From the NCBI RefSeq assembly GCF_050908995.1, contig NC_135131.1, positions 10,310,001 to 10,374,000 on the forward strand: a stretch of DNA of 64,000 bases. The letters are read 5' to 3'. The translations under genes and the position numbers were made by a program. This document shows, in pieces, positions 47,035 through 59,987 of the stretch. The notes below the pieces were generated by a model. It ran no database searches. It was not told the DNA's origin and saw only the letters and a program-made list of their open reading frames with translations. The stretch comes from Andrena cerasifolii (taxonomy: Eukaryota > Arthropoda > Insecta > Hymenoptera > Andrenidae). Within the stretch, counting starts at the first letter, position 1; each line of letters starts with the position of its first letter.

Positions 47035-50000
47035 ATGGCTACGGGGGTAGAAGAGACGAGCGAGGGAGGAGGGGGGTAGCGCGCGCTCGTCTACTCCACG
47101 AATGGCAGAGGGACAGACAGACGGGGAAAAAGAAGGTGGAGATGGGAGATCCGAGGGAGGCGAGGTGAAATTGGACACAAAAAGCTCGAAGAAAAATTGA
47201 GATGAATCGTGGAAGGGAAGATGGGGGAAGGGAGGATTCTCTGAAAGGGAGAGACCAACGCAGTGTCCTTCTTCGAGGCCGCGAAAGAAAGCGCGAACGG
47301 AGCGCGCGAGGGATGAGAGCGCACCGCGAGATACGCCGATATTCCTCGCCGATTTCAGCCAACGGTGAACGCTGAACCCGATCGCTCCTCGACACTCCAC
47401 GCCCGCGACGCGTCGCTTCTTCTCTTAATTCCATCGTTCAACCACTGGGGATCTCCAACACGTAAGTGAAAACGTTCGTGGAGTCGCGAGAGTTCAAATT
47501 ATAGAGATCGACGAACTAAAAGAATACTAAGGCTTTATAACTGAGCAGTCTTTCTTTATAAAAATGACTTCAAAGCTTTGCGTCTTTTTAACGCCTCCGG
47601 AATTCAAGTTTCTTCAACCACCCCAGTTGCAAAGATCGAGGTGTCCTGAATTGCAACTCGGCCGATAAAGATCGCAAGTGTATCCGATAGATTTATATAG
47701 AAACGTAGCAGGCTTGAAATTAAATATTTCAGTAGACAATTTTATTTCTTCAGCTTCTCCTTCGCCAGCGTCCTTCGACTCGATCCTCCGCTTTATACCC
47801 GGCTTCGCGTTTGGCTCCAGTGATCGTCGCCACGTAAGTCCCTAAAATTCCTAAAGTTCCTCGCGCGGCGTATGCGATCGGCGCGGCGATCGCTTCGCTC
47901 GTCGGTATCGGTGAAAGTAACGGGAAAATGGTTAAAGGACGTCTGTAGAACCGGAGAGAAACCGCGGTCGCAAAACCGCCGAGATCGGTGTGTGCACGCG
48001 CGAAAGATCGATCGTCGAGAAAGCGTATCGATCGATTCGATCGGGCCCCGATAGAACTGTATCGATCCCCACGGTTCGTCCGAGGCGCCTGTCGCGTACC
48101 TCCCTATCGATAGCTGTGCGTTTCGCAACCAACGCGCCTCGATCAGCCGGTTCGGTACTTCGTTTTCCTCGAATCTTCTTACGCGTCTGGTTTTTCCTCC
48201 GCTCTCCGCGTCACGAATCATCGTCCGAATATTTCCAAACGCACTCACGTCCGCCACCGATCCCTTTCGAATCTTCCAACCGCTCACTAATCTCCGAAGA
48301 TATCCGCACCTGGATCTTGTAAACAAGGCATACACCTCTCGATTGCTCATGTTTTCCGCGTTCCCGAATACGAAGTCGGATCGAAGCTCCGCGCCCTCGC
48401 TGCCTCCTATTTCCAAATCCAACTTCTCGCCCGCCTTTTCGCGAGCTCCTCGCTAAGCGACCTCGCCGCTCGCGATTCGTCCGAGAGAGGACAGCGCGAA
48501 GAGGACCGATCGATCGGCTGTCGTCGATTCGCCGCCATTCCCCGCCCGTTATCGCTGATTATCAGCTCGTCTCCGAGTGTCGCACCGGCTAACCCAATTT
48601 CCAGATATCGCGCGTACTTCCAGCGCGGATATTGTATCGTTGCGCACACGCTCGACCTGTCAGGGGAACGCGAGACCGCCGTACGCAAGCGCGAGCGTGC
48701 GGTGCGCGGTTAACGGACAAGCAGGTAAAGATCGACAGGTATAGGCGCACCAGGTGCGCTCGCTTACTGCTACCTGCGACCTCCGCGCGAACACGCGCCC
48801 AATGCGAGCCTTCGGACGAAGCAACTCGCGGTAATGCGCGCGATTTAACAGTGTGCCCGGCACCGCGCGCCGACATTCGCCGCGTCCTAAGCCCCATGGG
48901 TCATTGGTGACCCGGAGGAGTCAGGTCAGTAGTAGATTAAAAAGCTAAACGGCAGGGTTCACGGAAAAGAGCTCTCTGCATCTAAATCCGACTGTAACAA
49001 AAGGACAGCGAAGCGACGCGGCCGAATCGCGCATGAATACTTTAAATTGCACGTAGCGTTGTTCGATAAAAGTCGCTGTCGGATTCTTGAAAGGCACGCG
49101 GGGTAGATAGCCGCTGAAAGCTTCGCCTGGCGATGGACGAGGATAGCTGGAGCCGTGCAATTGAAAGATAATCGACGACGAGTGAGAACAGAAGTATTCG
49201 GCGCAGTCGCTCCTTCCCCGCAGTTCAATATCGCAGTCCGAGGTTTCGAATTCTTCCCAAGGCCCTACGGAAAGCCTGAGACTTGCTTGCGGTAGCGTGG
49301 GACGCGTCCATCGATCGAGCCGATCGCGCGACTCGATCGTTCTTTGTCGTTGCATCGCAGTATCTTATGACCATAATACGCCGCCCGATATCGTTACACG
49401 TGTCGCGCGGGGAACGCTTCTTAGCTGCTTCGATCGGGGCCAGCGCGTAAGCACGGTTCGCGAAGGGAAAACGGAGGGACCAGCACCGAATCCACGCGCC
49501 CAGAAGAAACCGGCGAGCGAAGAGGAACAGGGAGACGAGGCGAGAGGAACTCGGCGAGGCGGGACGAGGCGGGCAGCTTAAAGTTTTCGCGTTATCGGCG
49601 CGCGCGTCTAAGCAACTGATAAAAGTCCGTGTTCCTACGGATAGATAACGCGGAATGCCCGTATAAAGAGTCACATAGATAGAGGCAGATAAAGCACGGT
49701 CCACGGAACAGGTGAATGTTACGAGGCAGACCAACGCCCGAACTTTATTCGTTGCTTTTGTGTGCTGTCAATCCGCGACGATCTTGCACGCGTATCGTCT
49801 CGTCTCGCCTGTGCGTTCCCAGCAGCAGTTCACCGCTTCCGGTCACGAATAACGCGCGTACGGCCGCGGCTCTTCCTTCCTCCGCTTCTCGATCGCGAAA
49901 CCTGGTGCCGCGCGCTCGCCCGTCGTCGGTACCATTATCGACTTTGACCGAGCCGCGAAAGTGTCGCGCGATCTCGATCGCAGAGAGGATTCCTTCGGAG

Positions 50001-50484
50001 CCGCCTCTGCCAGCAATTAACCGTCTCCTCTTCCCCGCGCTCTCTGCCTCCTCGTCGCTTCCTGTGATCGCTAGGAAAGCTCGCTAGGTGCACGCCGATT
50101 TCCATCTTCCCCCTATCCAGTCCTCCATCTTCGAGCTCTTCTTCTCCTCGTGGCTATAACTCTCTTCGGCTCTCCCTGGCCGCTTGAAATACGTCTTCAG
50201 GTACCCCCTGGTAGCCGCGCTGGAAAAGAAAACGAATATTTCATGGAGACAGGTCGTTATTGGGGCGTGCACTACAGGTACTGTCCCGCTTTGCGGATCG
50301 ATCTCGAAGTAGAGAAGGGCACCCGAAGAAAACGGTGCCTCGGGTATGTGTGTGTGTAGGGAGGTGTGCGTAGGGTGGCCGAGGCGTGTGTGTGTGCGCG
50401 AGGACGTCGATGACTCGTCGACGAATCTAGGGAAAGACGAAGGATCGGACTGAATGGACACGCTTTGCGGTGTTTCTGTTGCAG

Positions 50485-50629
50485 CGGCGGCATGGCCGGG
50501 CAGCACTACTGCCTGCGCTGGAACAACTACCAGTCGAACATGACGTCCGTGTTCCATCAGCTTCTGCAGACGGAAGCCTTCGTGGACGTCACCCTGGCAT
50601 GCAACGAAGCTTCCCTGAAGGCGCACAAG
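50485..50629 (+). CDS. psq: psq: start exon, first half of BTB domain
   Basis: Acceptor tgtttctgttgcag, 7 nt of 5' UTR, ATG at 50492, 46 residues MAGQHYCLRWNNYQSNMTSV... to ASLKAHK, then GTGAGC (phase 0). The sequence MAGQHYCLRWNNYQSNMTSVF is, as I remember it, the start of Pipsqueak. Several BTB factors share CLRWNNYQ, so the symbol also leans on linkage: psq is the neighbour of lola in Drosophila. Pipsqueak is a nuclear GAGA-binding factor acting with Polycomb and Trithorax proteins, carrying four HTH repeats at its C-terminus; those are not in this window. The split after KAHK differs from lola, which splits later, after SPYFE. Confidence 0.82.
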
Positions 50630-51421
50630 GTGAGCCGATCGATAAAAGATAGCGCGATCGCGGCTACGTCGCTCGCTCGAAACGATAGGACTGGCTGGCC
50701 TGATAATTCTCGTGGATTTTCACGTTCTTCGCTGTCCTTATCTCGCAGAACGGCTTGCGAGACGTAACGAGCAAGCCTCCACCTCGGCACTTTCACGGAT
50801 AAATTCTTTATAGAGCAGTGTAGCGTTGGATCGTCTTCGATAGACTTCTTCTTCGAGACGAACAGGTTCAGGAAGCGATCGATCGTTTAATCCGTTAACT
50901 GGGTCGTTCCGCTAGGAACGCCCCCTTATGTGTTCGAATATTTATTCGTTTATTTATTTAGAAGCGGCAAAATTCACGTTAGTGTACGAAAACAGTACCC
51001 GCAATAGTGGCAAAAAGAATGTCGAGAACCTGTACGAAAAGCGGACGCGTACCTGCAGGTACTTGCGAAGGTTGCAGGAGTTTCAGTGCAGATTCTCCGA
51101 AAGAGCCAATATTACGAACAAAAGTATCTTGCCAGGCAAAACGAGTTCGCTACCGTACGTAAACGATTTACGGTATCAGTGTCGGCGAAACGAGACGTAT
51201 AGCAATCCGGAAGACAAGTACGAATGAGTCTTTACGATCTGGTCGATGCGTAAAAATTTGTAGATTGTACAAGTTGAGGGCAATCGATGTCACGATGTTA
51301 ATTAATTTCAAAAGAAATAGCTAATCAGCTACAGTACGGCGCGCTTCGAGAGATTTCGTATTCAGTTTAGTCGTGATCCATGAAAGACATTCTTTTACCC
51401 TGATGTAGTACACTCTCGATA

Positions 51422-51742
51422 AGGAGTCATCCTTAAATTACGTAAGGGAGTCGCGAATTTCTTACGTTTTCTTACAAAATATTAATATTTTTTAACCAAA
51501 TTTTCAATAAATACAAATCCTGTCATTAATGTTCCGGAGAAGTAGTTTTAGTTTAAATTTCCCAAAACCGAGTTCAATGAATTATATAAACCTTTGAAAG
51601 AATTTTGATAACTGAAAAAATTAAGCGAAAAAAAATATTACGCGAGGAGGGGGTTGGATCAAATCTTACGAATTCTTATACTGGGAGAGGGAGGGGGAAG
51701 AATTCGCCAAAATTATCCTAACGTAACTTAAGGATGGCCCCT
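51422..51742. mobile_element. MITE with AGGRGYCATCCTTAA ends
   Basis: Inverted ends AGGAGTCATCCTTAAATTAC and, read inversely from 51742, AGGGGCCATCCTTAAGTTAC. About 321 bp, AT-rich inside, no clear target duplication. It lies in the psq intron between the two BTB exons. Confidence 0.6.
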
Positions 51743-51977
51743 GAGTTGCCTATATTTAGTTTGGTTTAGCGACAAATTACGGACTAAATATGATTAAAGA
51801 CAGTAAGCTTCATCTTTTCGTGCATGCTCTTGCGCCGTGATTATCAAAGTTTCGCGAGGTGCCAGCTCGGTTAACAGATTAACAGCCCTCGCTTATTTCG
51901 TAAACAACGTCGTTTCGCGATTTAGATCGGTCGATGGTAGTATCGTTTCGCTCAGTGGACCGTTTCCTTTTGCGCAG

Positions 51978-52142
51978 GTGGTACTGTCAGCTTGCAGCTC
52001 GTACTTTCAAAAGCTGCTGTTGTCGAATCCCTGCAAGCACCCCACGATCATCATGCCGCAAGACGTGTGCTTCAATGACCTCAAGTTCATCATAGAGTTC
52101 GTCTACCGGGGAGAGATCGACGTATCGCAGGCAGAACTTCAG
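51978..52142 (+). CDS. psq: psq: second BTB exon
   Basis: Acceptor ttccttttgcgcag, phase 0, 55 residues starting VVLSACSSYFQKLLLSNPCK and including HPTIIMPQDV, FIIEFVYRGEIDVSQAELQ, then GTGAGT (phase 0). Joined to the first exon it gives an unbroken BTB core of 101 residues. The closing helix of the domain (typically ...LLxTAExLxIKGL) should be on the next exon, which I cannot find up to 64000, so a long intron follows. Confidence 0.85.
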
Positions 52143-55100
52143 GTGAGTCTCGGAACTTGACGATAAAGTATAGACGGAGACCTAGCGCGATATCTCTCAA
52201 GCAGAATTTTTAATATCCACTGTGCCGTGCGCCGTCAAACGCATATGGCGCGGTCCCGCTAACTGTATAACTCTGTTTAATGAGATCGAACGTGCAAAGC
52301 TCCCGTGGAAATGCGTCAGACAGCGCGACGGAGCGGATAAAAGATAAAATATCATTTAAGCCGCGAAATGTTTGAAATCCAGGGTACACGTTCGGTCGCG
52401 TGAACCGCGGCATAAAGAACTCAGGTACCGTTTCGTACTCGTTGAACGGGTGAAGCAATACCGCGTCACGATTTCCTGTATCATCGAACACCGCTTTTGA
52501 TTAAAATGCATTCGCGGAGTGAAACGAATAGACACGATAGAAACGACGAGACGATCCAGACTTTCTCTTCGTTGCGCACTACACCGCGTTCGATCGCGTT
52601 TACGCGAAACCATCCTCTCACGCGCGCTCTTACCGACAGCAGAGACGAATTCTGCCGGGGTATGCTCGCCCACTTCCTTTCCGCCCCTGCGCATCCGTCG
52701 GAAGTTAACTTCCCTCTTCCGTTTCGACCAGCCTCGCATGGTACCACCGTTCCGGTGCCTACTTTACCGACCGACGTTCCTCTCGCTCTGTTTTACCATA
52801 ATTTACCTGGCGTATAGCCAGTAAAGTGTTGAGGTTGCAGCCTCGAGATGGCGCCATAAATACCCGCGCGCGAGTCAGTCGTGGATCGCGTTTCGATCGT
52901 CTATTCACGCGATCCTGCCTTTCTTCTTTCCATTCTTCCTCGCTCTCCATCGACTCCGATACTTGTCATAAATCACGGCTCACTTGCCACCAGGGAAGTT
53001 CTACACGCGCGTCTCAAATCTCCGCTTTCCCTTCCGCGCGCGTTTCTTTTAATCCCGCGAAGCACTGTTCGATCCAAGTCCCATGGTAGTTTCGCCAACA
53101 GTTTACCAAGTGTATCAAGGAAATCATGTTCCTTAGGACGCCCTGTGCGACACAAGGAAAGGTATGGAATATGTTCTCTCGGATGAAATTACAGTTGCTC
53201 TGTCCAGTACAATTAATTTGTTGGAACCTACGAACTCCACCCCACTACTTTCCAAGCAATCTAAATGCGTCTGCAGGCAGTGACCGATACAATTACCGAT
53301 CACCTTCTCTCGTGCGCCGAATACATCGCAGCGATTGTACACACTTGCGGCTGCCTCTGAACCGATAAGAATCCAGCGTCGGACGCGCGTACGTTTCACC
53401 CGAATTATCAACGCTCGTACACCGTTATTACGCGTTTTACGCTTTTCACTTTCGCGAGATCAATAAGACAGTCTTCAAGCCCGTCTCGTTAGATTCCATT
53501 GTCCAGCAATCAAGCTACTACTACCACGCGTACCGGCGCAGTGGCACTCAACCATTATCACCTTGGCCATCGTATCCCCGTGTACGCACGTAACTTGTAA
53601 GCCCGACTTAATTGCTTTGAAAGCGGATTGTTTGCAACGCTAATTCTAGTCCGTCTAATCCGTACATTTTATTCCCCGGATTCCTTCTTTAAGCCCATTC
53701 TTATTACTCTACGAAACTACGTGGAATGCTCGTTCGTGCCCGTGGTCGCCTCTCAGGCCGGTTACGCGTGAAAACGTATGCCCGAGAGAATCGCGAGCGA
53801 GCGATGCCTCGAGTTTCGTTACTCTGCCATTTTTTACCTCCCTTTTGCCCCGTTCCGTGAAGCAAAACGTGTTGGCACGCAACGATGCTCACGCCCCTGA
53901 TTGGTGCTCTCTTCTCGCTCGGAGTTTCGTATCTGGCTGGCAGGCGTGCTCGTCTCGTACGTAATTCAGGATCGGGACCGTTGTCGAACTTCGTGGAACG
54001 ATTTCTTTTCGACCGATCCCCTGCCCCCTTCTTATCCGAGCGGCGCACGTCGAAATCGTCGCGGTTTGTAATTAGACCGGGCAACAGTCGCGAAGGACCC
54101 AATGCGAAGAAGAAGAACGTGTCGAAACGGGCAGCGGATCGACGGGAGCGTTCAATATCCGAGAAGCGTTTTACGGTACATTTTCGGAGAAAAGCCTATA
54201 GATAGGGCCTGGCACGCGTGGTCCTTCGACTCGCTGTCCTTGACACGAGAGTTAAGACGACGGCGTACGAAGAAAACGCATATCGCTCATGTGCATCAGG
54301 CTTCGCTATATGCGCCGGCATACCGTATATTCACGGTCATTTCTGTGCGTGTCGTTAGATGGCAATGGCCCTGAGGTCTGCGTCCGCGATCGAGCGACGA
54401 CTTCTTGATCTAGCCGAAACAAAAGCACAGCGCGGACTCCACGATCCGATATTCGTTTCCCAATCGAATTAACAGCTCGTCTTGCGATTGATAGAGCAAC
54501 GTGCGACCGAGGATGCCTGGCGTAAATGTCCTTTACGACTATCCTTTGTCAATTGCGCGCGCGGTGATCGTGCAAGGAGGATCCGAGTCGCGTAGGGACA
54601 AGGATAGTGTTCTCTACTGACCTCGTTCTCGATCGATATCTCCTTTCTTCGAGTAGTTCGGGATTCGCGGCCGCGTGACAAGTTTAAAAACGAACGACGG
54701 GACGAGCTGTCCGGTCTTCTGGCACCGGGCCTTGTAATTTCGCGAAATTTCGTCGCCTACAGCGAGGCTGGGTGGACGAATTATAGAATGCGAGCGAAAG
54801 CAGGCGCGAGAAGAGGGCGGTAAAGAGTGAACGGTACGTCGAGACGATAGTCGATTTACAGCAACGCGATTTAATTTCCGAATCTGTACCACAATGCTCG
54901 CATTGGCCGCGTACGTGCCACGCGAGAAGATAATCGATACAAGTGGTCGTGACCACTGCCAGACAGTTCAGTTGTACGTTTCAGCTAAAGATCGAATCAA
55001 TGTTGCTGCCTACCGGCTTCCTAAACAATAATTATAACGGCTGTTAATCGTTCGTTGCCGATATCCGTTCATAGGTGAGCGCAGGCCGGGCGTGATCGCG

Positions 55101-55856
55101 CCGGACGATAGTCAATTAACGGACCGAAATTATGATCTACATATTTCGAAGGTTATTCGTGCAGCTTTGATACTCGTGGGCGCGTGGCATTGGCGTCGCG
55201 AATGAAAGAAATCTCCTTTCCTCCCAATACTCGGTGCGGACTGGCGGAATGGAATTTCGCGACTGTACTCGGGCCAAGTTCAGTTTCTGCATGTACGACT
55301 GAGAATTTCGCCTCTCTCCGCACGCCCGTTCCCTCTCGCGTTCGTACGAATCTGACGAGCGTTGTTCGGGTCGTGCGACTCCGTTCGCGGTCTCTTTATT
55401 CCCCTCGATAGACGCGCGAAGCAGAAAGGAAAGGGACCGTGACGAGATAAAAGAGGGAAAGGATAGCGGGAAAGTCGAACGCGGAGGAACAAGAGAATTC
55501 GCGCTTCCTCCGTCGACTGTACCCGCGATTTCTGCAGTGGCGCGCACATGCGTGCACAAGGATGCACCGGGGCCGTGTGTGCGCGCCGCGGGCACGGCTG
55601 TGTGCGTAGAGAGACGACTGGAGCCGCAGATTCTCTTTGTCCGCCGCGCAAGCTCTGCAATTCGCGACTCGAACCTTCCTTCTCCACCGTCTACCGCTTC
55701 TCTCATTCCAACCGTCCTTCCGTCCCGCTCCGGCTCGCCCGCTTTCGACGCTTCTCTGTCCTCCTTCGCGGTGCTCGCTCTCCCGAAACCGACCGGTGCC
55801 CTCTTCCCTCGCCGCGACGCGGCGTGTCTAGATCGCTCGCTCGTTCACAGCCGCTC

Positions 55857-55921
55857 GCGAGTCGAGTCGAGTCGAATGGAATCGAGTCGGGTCGCGTCGC
55901 CGTCGACTCGACTCGAGTCGG
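55857..55921. repeat. GAGTC pentamer repeat with inverted half
   Basis: GAGTCGAGTCGAATG... followed by CGACTCGACTCGAGTCGG: pentamer copies in both orientations, able to fold back. Confidence 0.6.
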
Positions 55922-57479
55922 CAGGGCCGGCTCCGTGGACGTGGACCCTCCAGGGTCCTCCACAGGGGCCCGTTAACGGCCACGGGGAACGCTGGGTAAT
56001 TCGATCTCCTCGACGCGTTCCACGTTTCCTCAGCTCGCGATTGTTCAAGTGTCGTTAGCTCCATGTAACTTTCATGCAGTGCTGTTGTATTAACTGTGCT
56101 CCACCTTTGGGGTTCGATGTAGCGTAACTTCGAAGGATGCCGCCTCTTCTAGTTCATCCATTTCATTCGATCCGCCTCGCGAGCGTTAGGTTCAGACAGA
56201 AGCAAGTTCAAGGGTAACGTTCGTCTTTTGTATGCCATTCCAGTTCAATGTCCGCTTTCAAAGAACCAAGAAGAAGAGAAGAGTCTCTCTCATAATTCAT
56301 AAGAATTTCAACGCGTATCGTAACGAAACGTGTCTATCACTCGTTCGATCGTAAGGTATTTCCCCTGTCCCAAGATATAGTATAAAGAAGGTTTGCGGCA
56401 CACGAAGCAGCCGCGCGAGAAGGCCCAGACGGAGTCTGGAATTCTTCAAGTTTTACAGTGAAAGACGAAGAATTTAATCGTCGATAATTTTACGCAAGAA
56501 GATTCTACCGACGTCCCAAAATCAGATGCTCGTTCGCGAGCGTCGAAAGAATAAATTCTCTTGCAGTTTCTCGGCGACGTCCAGGGAACCAGGGTCCTAA
56601 CTTTAGACGTACATCACTGCAACAGTCTTCTCTCTCTCTCTCGCTCTTTCTCTCTCTCTCTCTTTCTCGCGTGTACACGCATCTATATGCACACACGCGC
56701 GTACGTATATACACGCACGTATGTATGCGCACGAGGAGTTCTCGACCGGCGTGTTCACGCGAGTACATAACGCTAGCTCTGTCTGGCGACCGCGGTTGGG
56801 TCTCGCCTTGCCGTCCTTTCTCGTTCTCTCGCGAACCTTGCATCCGTCTTCGTCAGTCTGTCGCCGAACACCGTTCTCCGTCTCCTGGACGGCACCGTCT
56901 CGCTCGCTTTCGTGCTCTCCGCTCCGCTCGGCTCGGTCCTCGTCCGGTGACCGGGAGGTCTTGCTCGCTCCCGCGGGAACCGCGCGCGCTAGTCGGCCGT
57001 CCTAGTCGCTCTCCCGCAACAGACGCAAGCTCTCTCTGTCTCTGACGCGCGTTTCTCTCGAGCACCGCAGACTTTTGCGCGCCCCTTCTGCCTCCTCTAT
57101 CCCCTGACGCCTCCCTGCCACCCGCGTCCCTCGATCTCCGTTCCCACCCCCGTTTCGCTCGTGCATCGTGGCTGTGCGACTCTCACTCCCTCTCTCTCTC
57201 CCTCTCCGTCGCCCCTCCACCGAACGGACTCTCCTGCCGCCCCCTTCGCCGCTTCCCGTCGCCGACAGTCCTGCCACCCGCCGGTTTTCAACCCCTTACC
57301 CCGCTGCCTGGGACTGGTCAGGTGTGCTGGCTCGCTCGCTCGCTCCACGCGAACGCTCAATCGGTCTCTGTCCACCGGCGAGCACGCATCCCCCGCGAGT
57401 CTCTCCTCCTCGTCGTACGCGCTCGAGCGCGGCCTAAATCCGTCCTTGTTGGTCGCGTCGGCGAATTTCGCGGCGTCCT

Positions 57480-58135
57480 CCGCCGTCTCCTCCTCCTCCA
57501 CCTCCCTCTTTCTCCTCTTCCTCCTCCTCTTCTGGCTGTGGCTGTGGCTCTGGCTCTACCTCCTCCTCCTCCTCCTCCTCCTCCTCTACCTCATCCTCCT
57601 CCACCTCCTCCTGCTCTCCGCCGCGTCCTCTTCATCTCCTCGCTCCTCCGAATGCCGTGCGCCCTCAGCACGGAGCGCCGAATGCCATTTCACTTTCGTT
57701 GGGCTTCGCCGCGTAGGAGATCGGGCCCTGCCAGGAATTATCCTCTCGTTCTACGTGGTCGTAACCTCCTCGTACACGGTTTCGTCTGGCTTTTTCACGA
57801 CGTCGTCTCTACTAACGGCGGCTGCGGCACCGGCACCGGCTCGTTTTCCCGTCGTGACTTCTTCTTCTGTGCCTCCTCTTCTTCTTCTCCTCCTCCTCTT
57901 CCTCCTCCTGCTTCTTTCACTTCCTCCGTCTCCTCCTCCTCCTCCTCCTTCTCCTCCTCCGCCACTTCCTCCTCCTCTTCCTCCTCCTCTTCCGCTTCCT
58001 TCTCCTTCCTCTTCGTCGCCACTTCCACTTCCTCCTCTTCCTCTTCTTCCCGTGTCTCTTCCTGCCTGTCTGCTTCCTCTTCTCCTTGCTCCTCCTCTTA
58101 TCCGTCTTCACCTTCACCTTCGTCTTCGCCTGCTT
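57480..58135. repeat. long (CTC/TCC)-rich pyrimidine block
   Basis: About 650 bp of mostly CTC/TCC triplets on the plus strand, producing long Ser/Pro/Leu open frames with no domain content. About 190 bp after it is a strong donor, AGCCAG|GTGAGT (58326), so the block could be part of a long 5' UTR exon of a promoter inside psq. Inference only. Confidence 0.7.
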
Positions 58136-59953
58136 CCTGCTCCTCCGCCGACTCCCCGGTGCTCCTCCCCTCGCAACACTCGTCCTCTCGTTCGTCCCTC
58201 GGCCCTGCCACCTCCGCGCGCCCTTCCCGTTTCCTTCCCTCTTACCTTCGTTTCCTTTTCCCTTCCTCCTCGTGCGCCTCCGCTCGCTCGACGAAGGACC
58301 GCTCGCCCACGGACTATCGCAGCCAGGTGAGTGATAAACGATACAACTTCCTTCGCGGCTCGGATCAGAGTGTCTTGTTCGCGGGGAGGCGCGTCTGTGT
58401 CGCGTCGCGTCGCGTTATTCCGACTCCGCCGTACCATGGACCTTGCCTCCTACGGAATCCTCCCGAGAAAAGGAGAGAGAGAAAGGGGCGAGACTTTCAC
58501 GTGGACAGCGCGACGCGACCCGGCCGACCGGCGGAACCGTCTCGGACGACGGCGACGGCGTCGTGCACGTGAGCCGTCGCCTATCGGGATATTTTTGTGC
58601 GCCAGAACGTTTCCTGCGGATCCTACCGCCGCCACCTCTCTCTTTCTCTCTCGTCCGATCGCCAATCGAGTCGCCGCGCCGAGATATCCGCCAACGAATT
58701 AGCCCGTGAATTCCGAGCGTCTGGGCCTCGCGGTCGCGTTGCAAAAGTGTCTCCCTGTCGGATCGCACGCACAAACGCAACGGCCCGACACGCCGCCAAG
58801 TGATCGCCGGCTCTCCGCCGTTCGGTGTGATCCACCTCGACACGGATCCATGGATTTACCGCACCGCGAACCGTCCATCGAGCGCGTGGAACGCTGCAAC
58901 TCGTTGTGCACAGATAATCCGACTCGCGCGATTCATCCAGCACTCGTCACCGACGGTCTCCCTGCGGTGGTAGTGCGTTCCCTCCCGATGCACTCTCCAA
59001 TTCGGCGTGCGTGCCCATAATCACAGGCCAATAGTCGGTACGTTACGCTTTCGTTTAACGCAGCTAACGGGCGAATCAATCTTCCCTCCGTTGCGAAGTG
59101 AAAATCGTACCTGCTTCCCTTTGGAAAACCATAACCCTGCACACGGAACGATCGAGTCAAAGACCGTTCCTTCCGAGAGAAGAACGATCGAGATGCGGCA
59201 GCGTGTGCACGACGAGGATCCTTTAGAGCATCCGTGAAACTGCGCCGTCCACATTATCAGGCTACTCCGCTTCACGTTCGTAAACACTCGCTTCACGCGC
59301 CTCTTATCTTGCCGATTTAGATCGCGCCGCTGGATAGTCGTAAACCTTCCGTTAATTGTTAGCGGAAGCGTACGCTCGGCAAAGGCTCGGTCCAAGTACC
59401 GAAACTGCGGTCACGCTCGAAATTAACAGCCGCTCCTTGCCGCAAGTCGCAGAGGCTGATGAACGTACAATTTTATTAAAACCAGCGCACTCCGATATCT
59501 TAGACAGCTTCGATCGATGGCGATCGATCCGCGGCAAAGATCCGCGGTGGAATCACTGCTCGCGTAAAAAAAATCAGCCCCCGAACACGAGTATTTTCAG
59601 GTGAAACGTAAGTAGAGTACTCGCATCCCCGAGGTAGCGCGTCCTCGCATTCTCGCACTCGCGTGTTCTTGCACTCGCCCGAGGAGAGCACGTGGTGTCC
59701 GCGCTTCCATTCAGAAAGGAGGTTATGTAGCGTGGAGAAGAAGAGAGGAAGGTTATGCTCGTGACGCCCGTTACATTATCAATTCCGTTATGGCGCCGTA
59801 TTCGTAATAGTGGAGTCGACCCTACGACCATCTTCGGGGATTCCCCCGTTGCGTTCTCCACTCCGTTTCCCTCCTCGTTTCTCTCTTTCACATCTATCTC
59901 TCTCCCCTTTCCTCATCCCTCCCACCCTATCTCTATACTCCCCCCTTCCCTTA

Positions 59954-59987
<34 letters not shown>

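Larger units (their letters stand above)
38140..50484. other. region between the candidate psq first exon and psq BTB exon
   Basis: 12 kb with no coding exon that I can support. Long frames at 40350-41560 and 46100-47430 arise from pyrimidine- or purine-rich low complexity. Holds the CACGTG repeat (42354), the foldback at 44967 and a donor-like ACAC|GTAAGTG at 47461 that could end another psq first exon. Confidence 0.5.

Noticed and set aside
46103..47430. Very long minus-strand frames (up to 335 codons), Ser/Leu/Pro-rich
   Set aside because: Two or three frames are open at once over purine/pyrimidine-biased DNA; composition artefact without domains or splice logic.
57161..58572. Plus-strand frames of 389 and 416 codons
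   Set aside because: Overlapping frames produced by CTC/TCC triplets; poly-Ser, poly-Pro and poly-Leu only.
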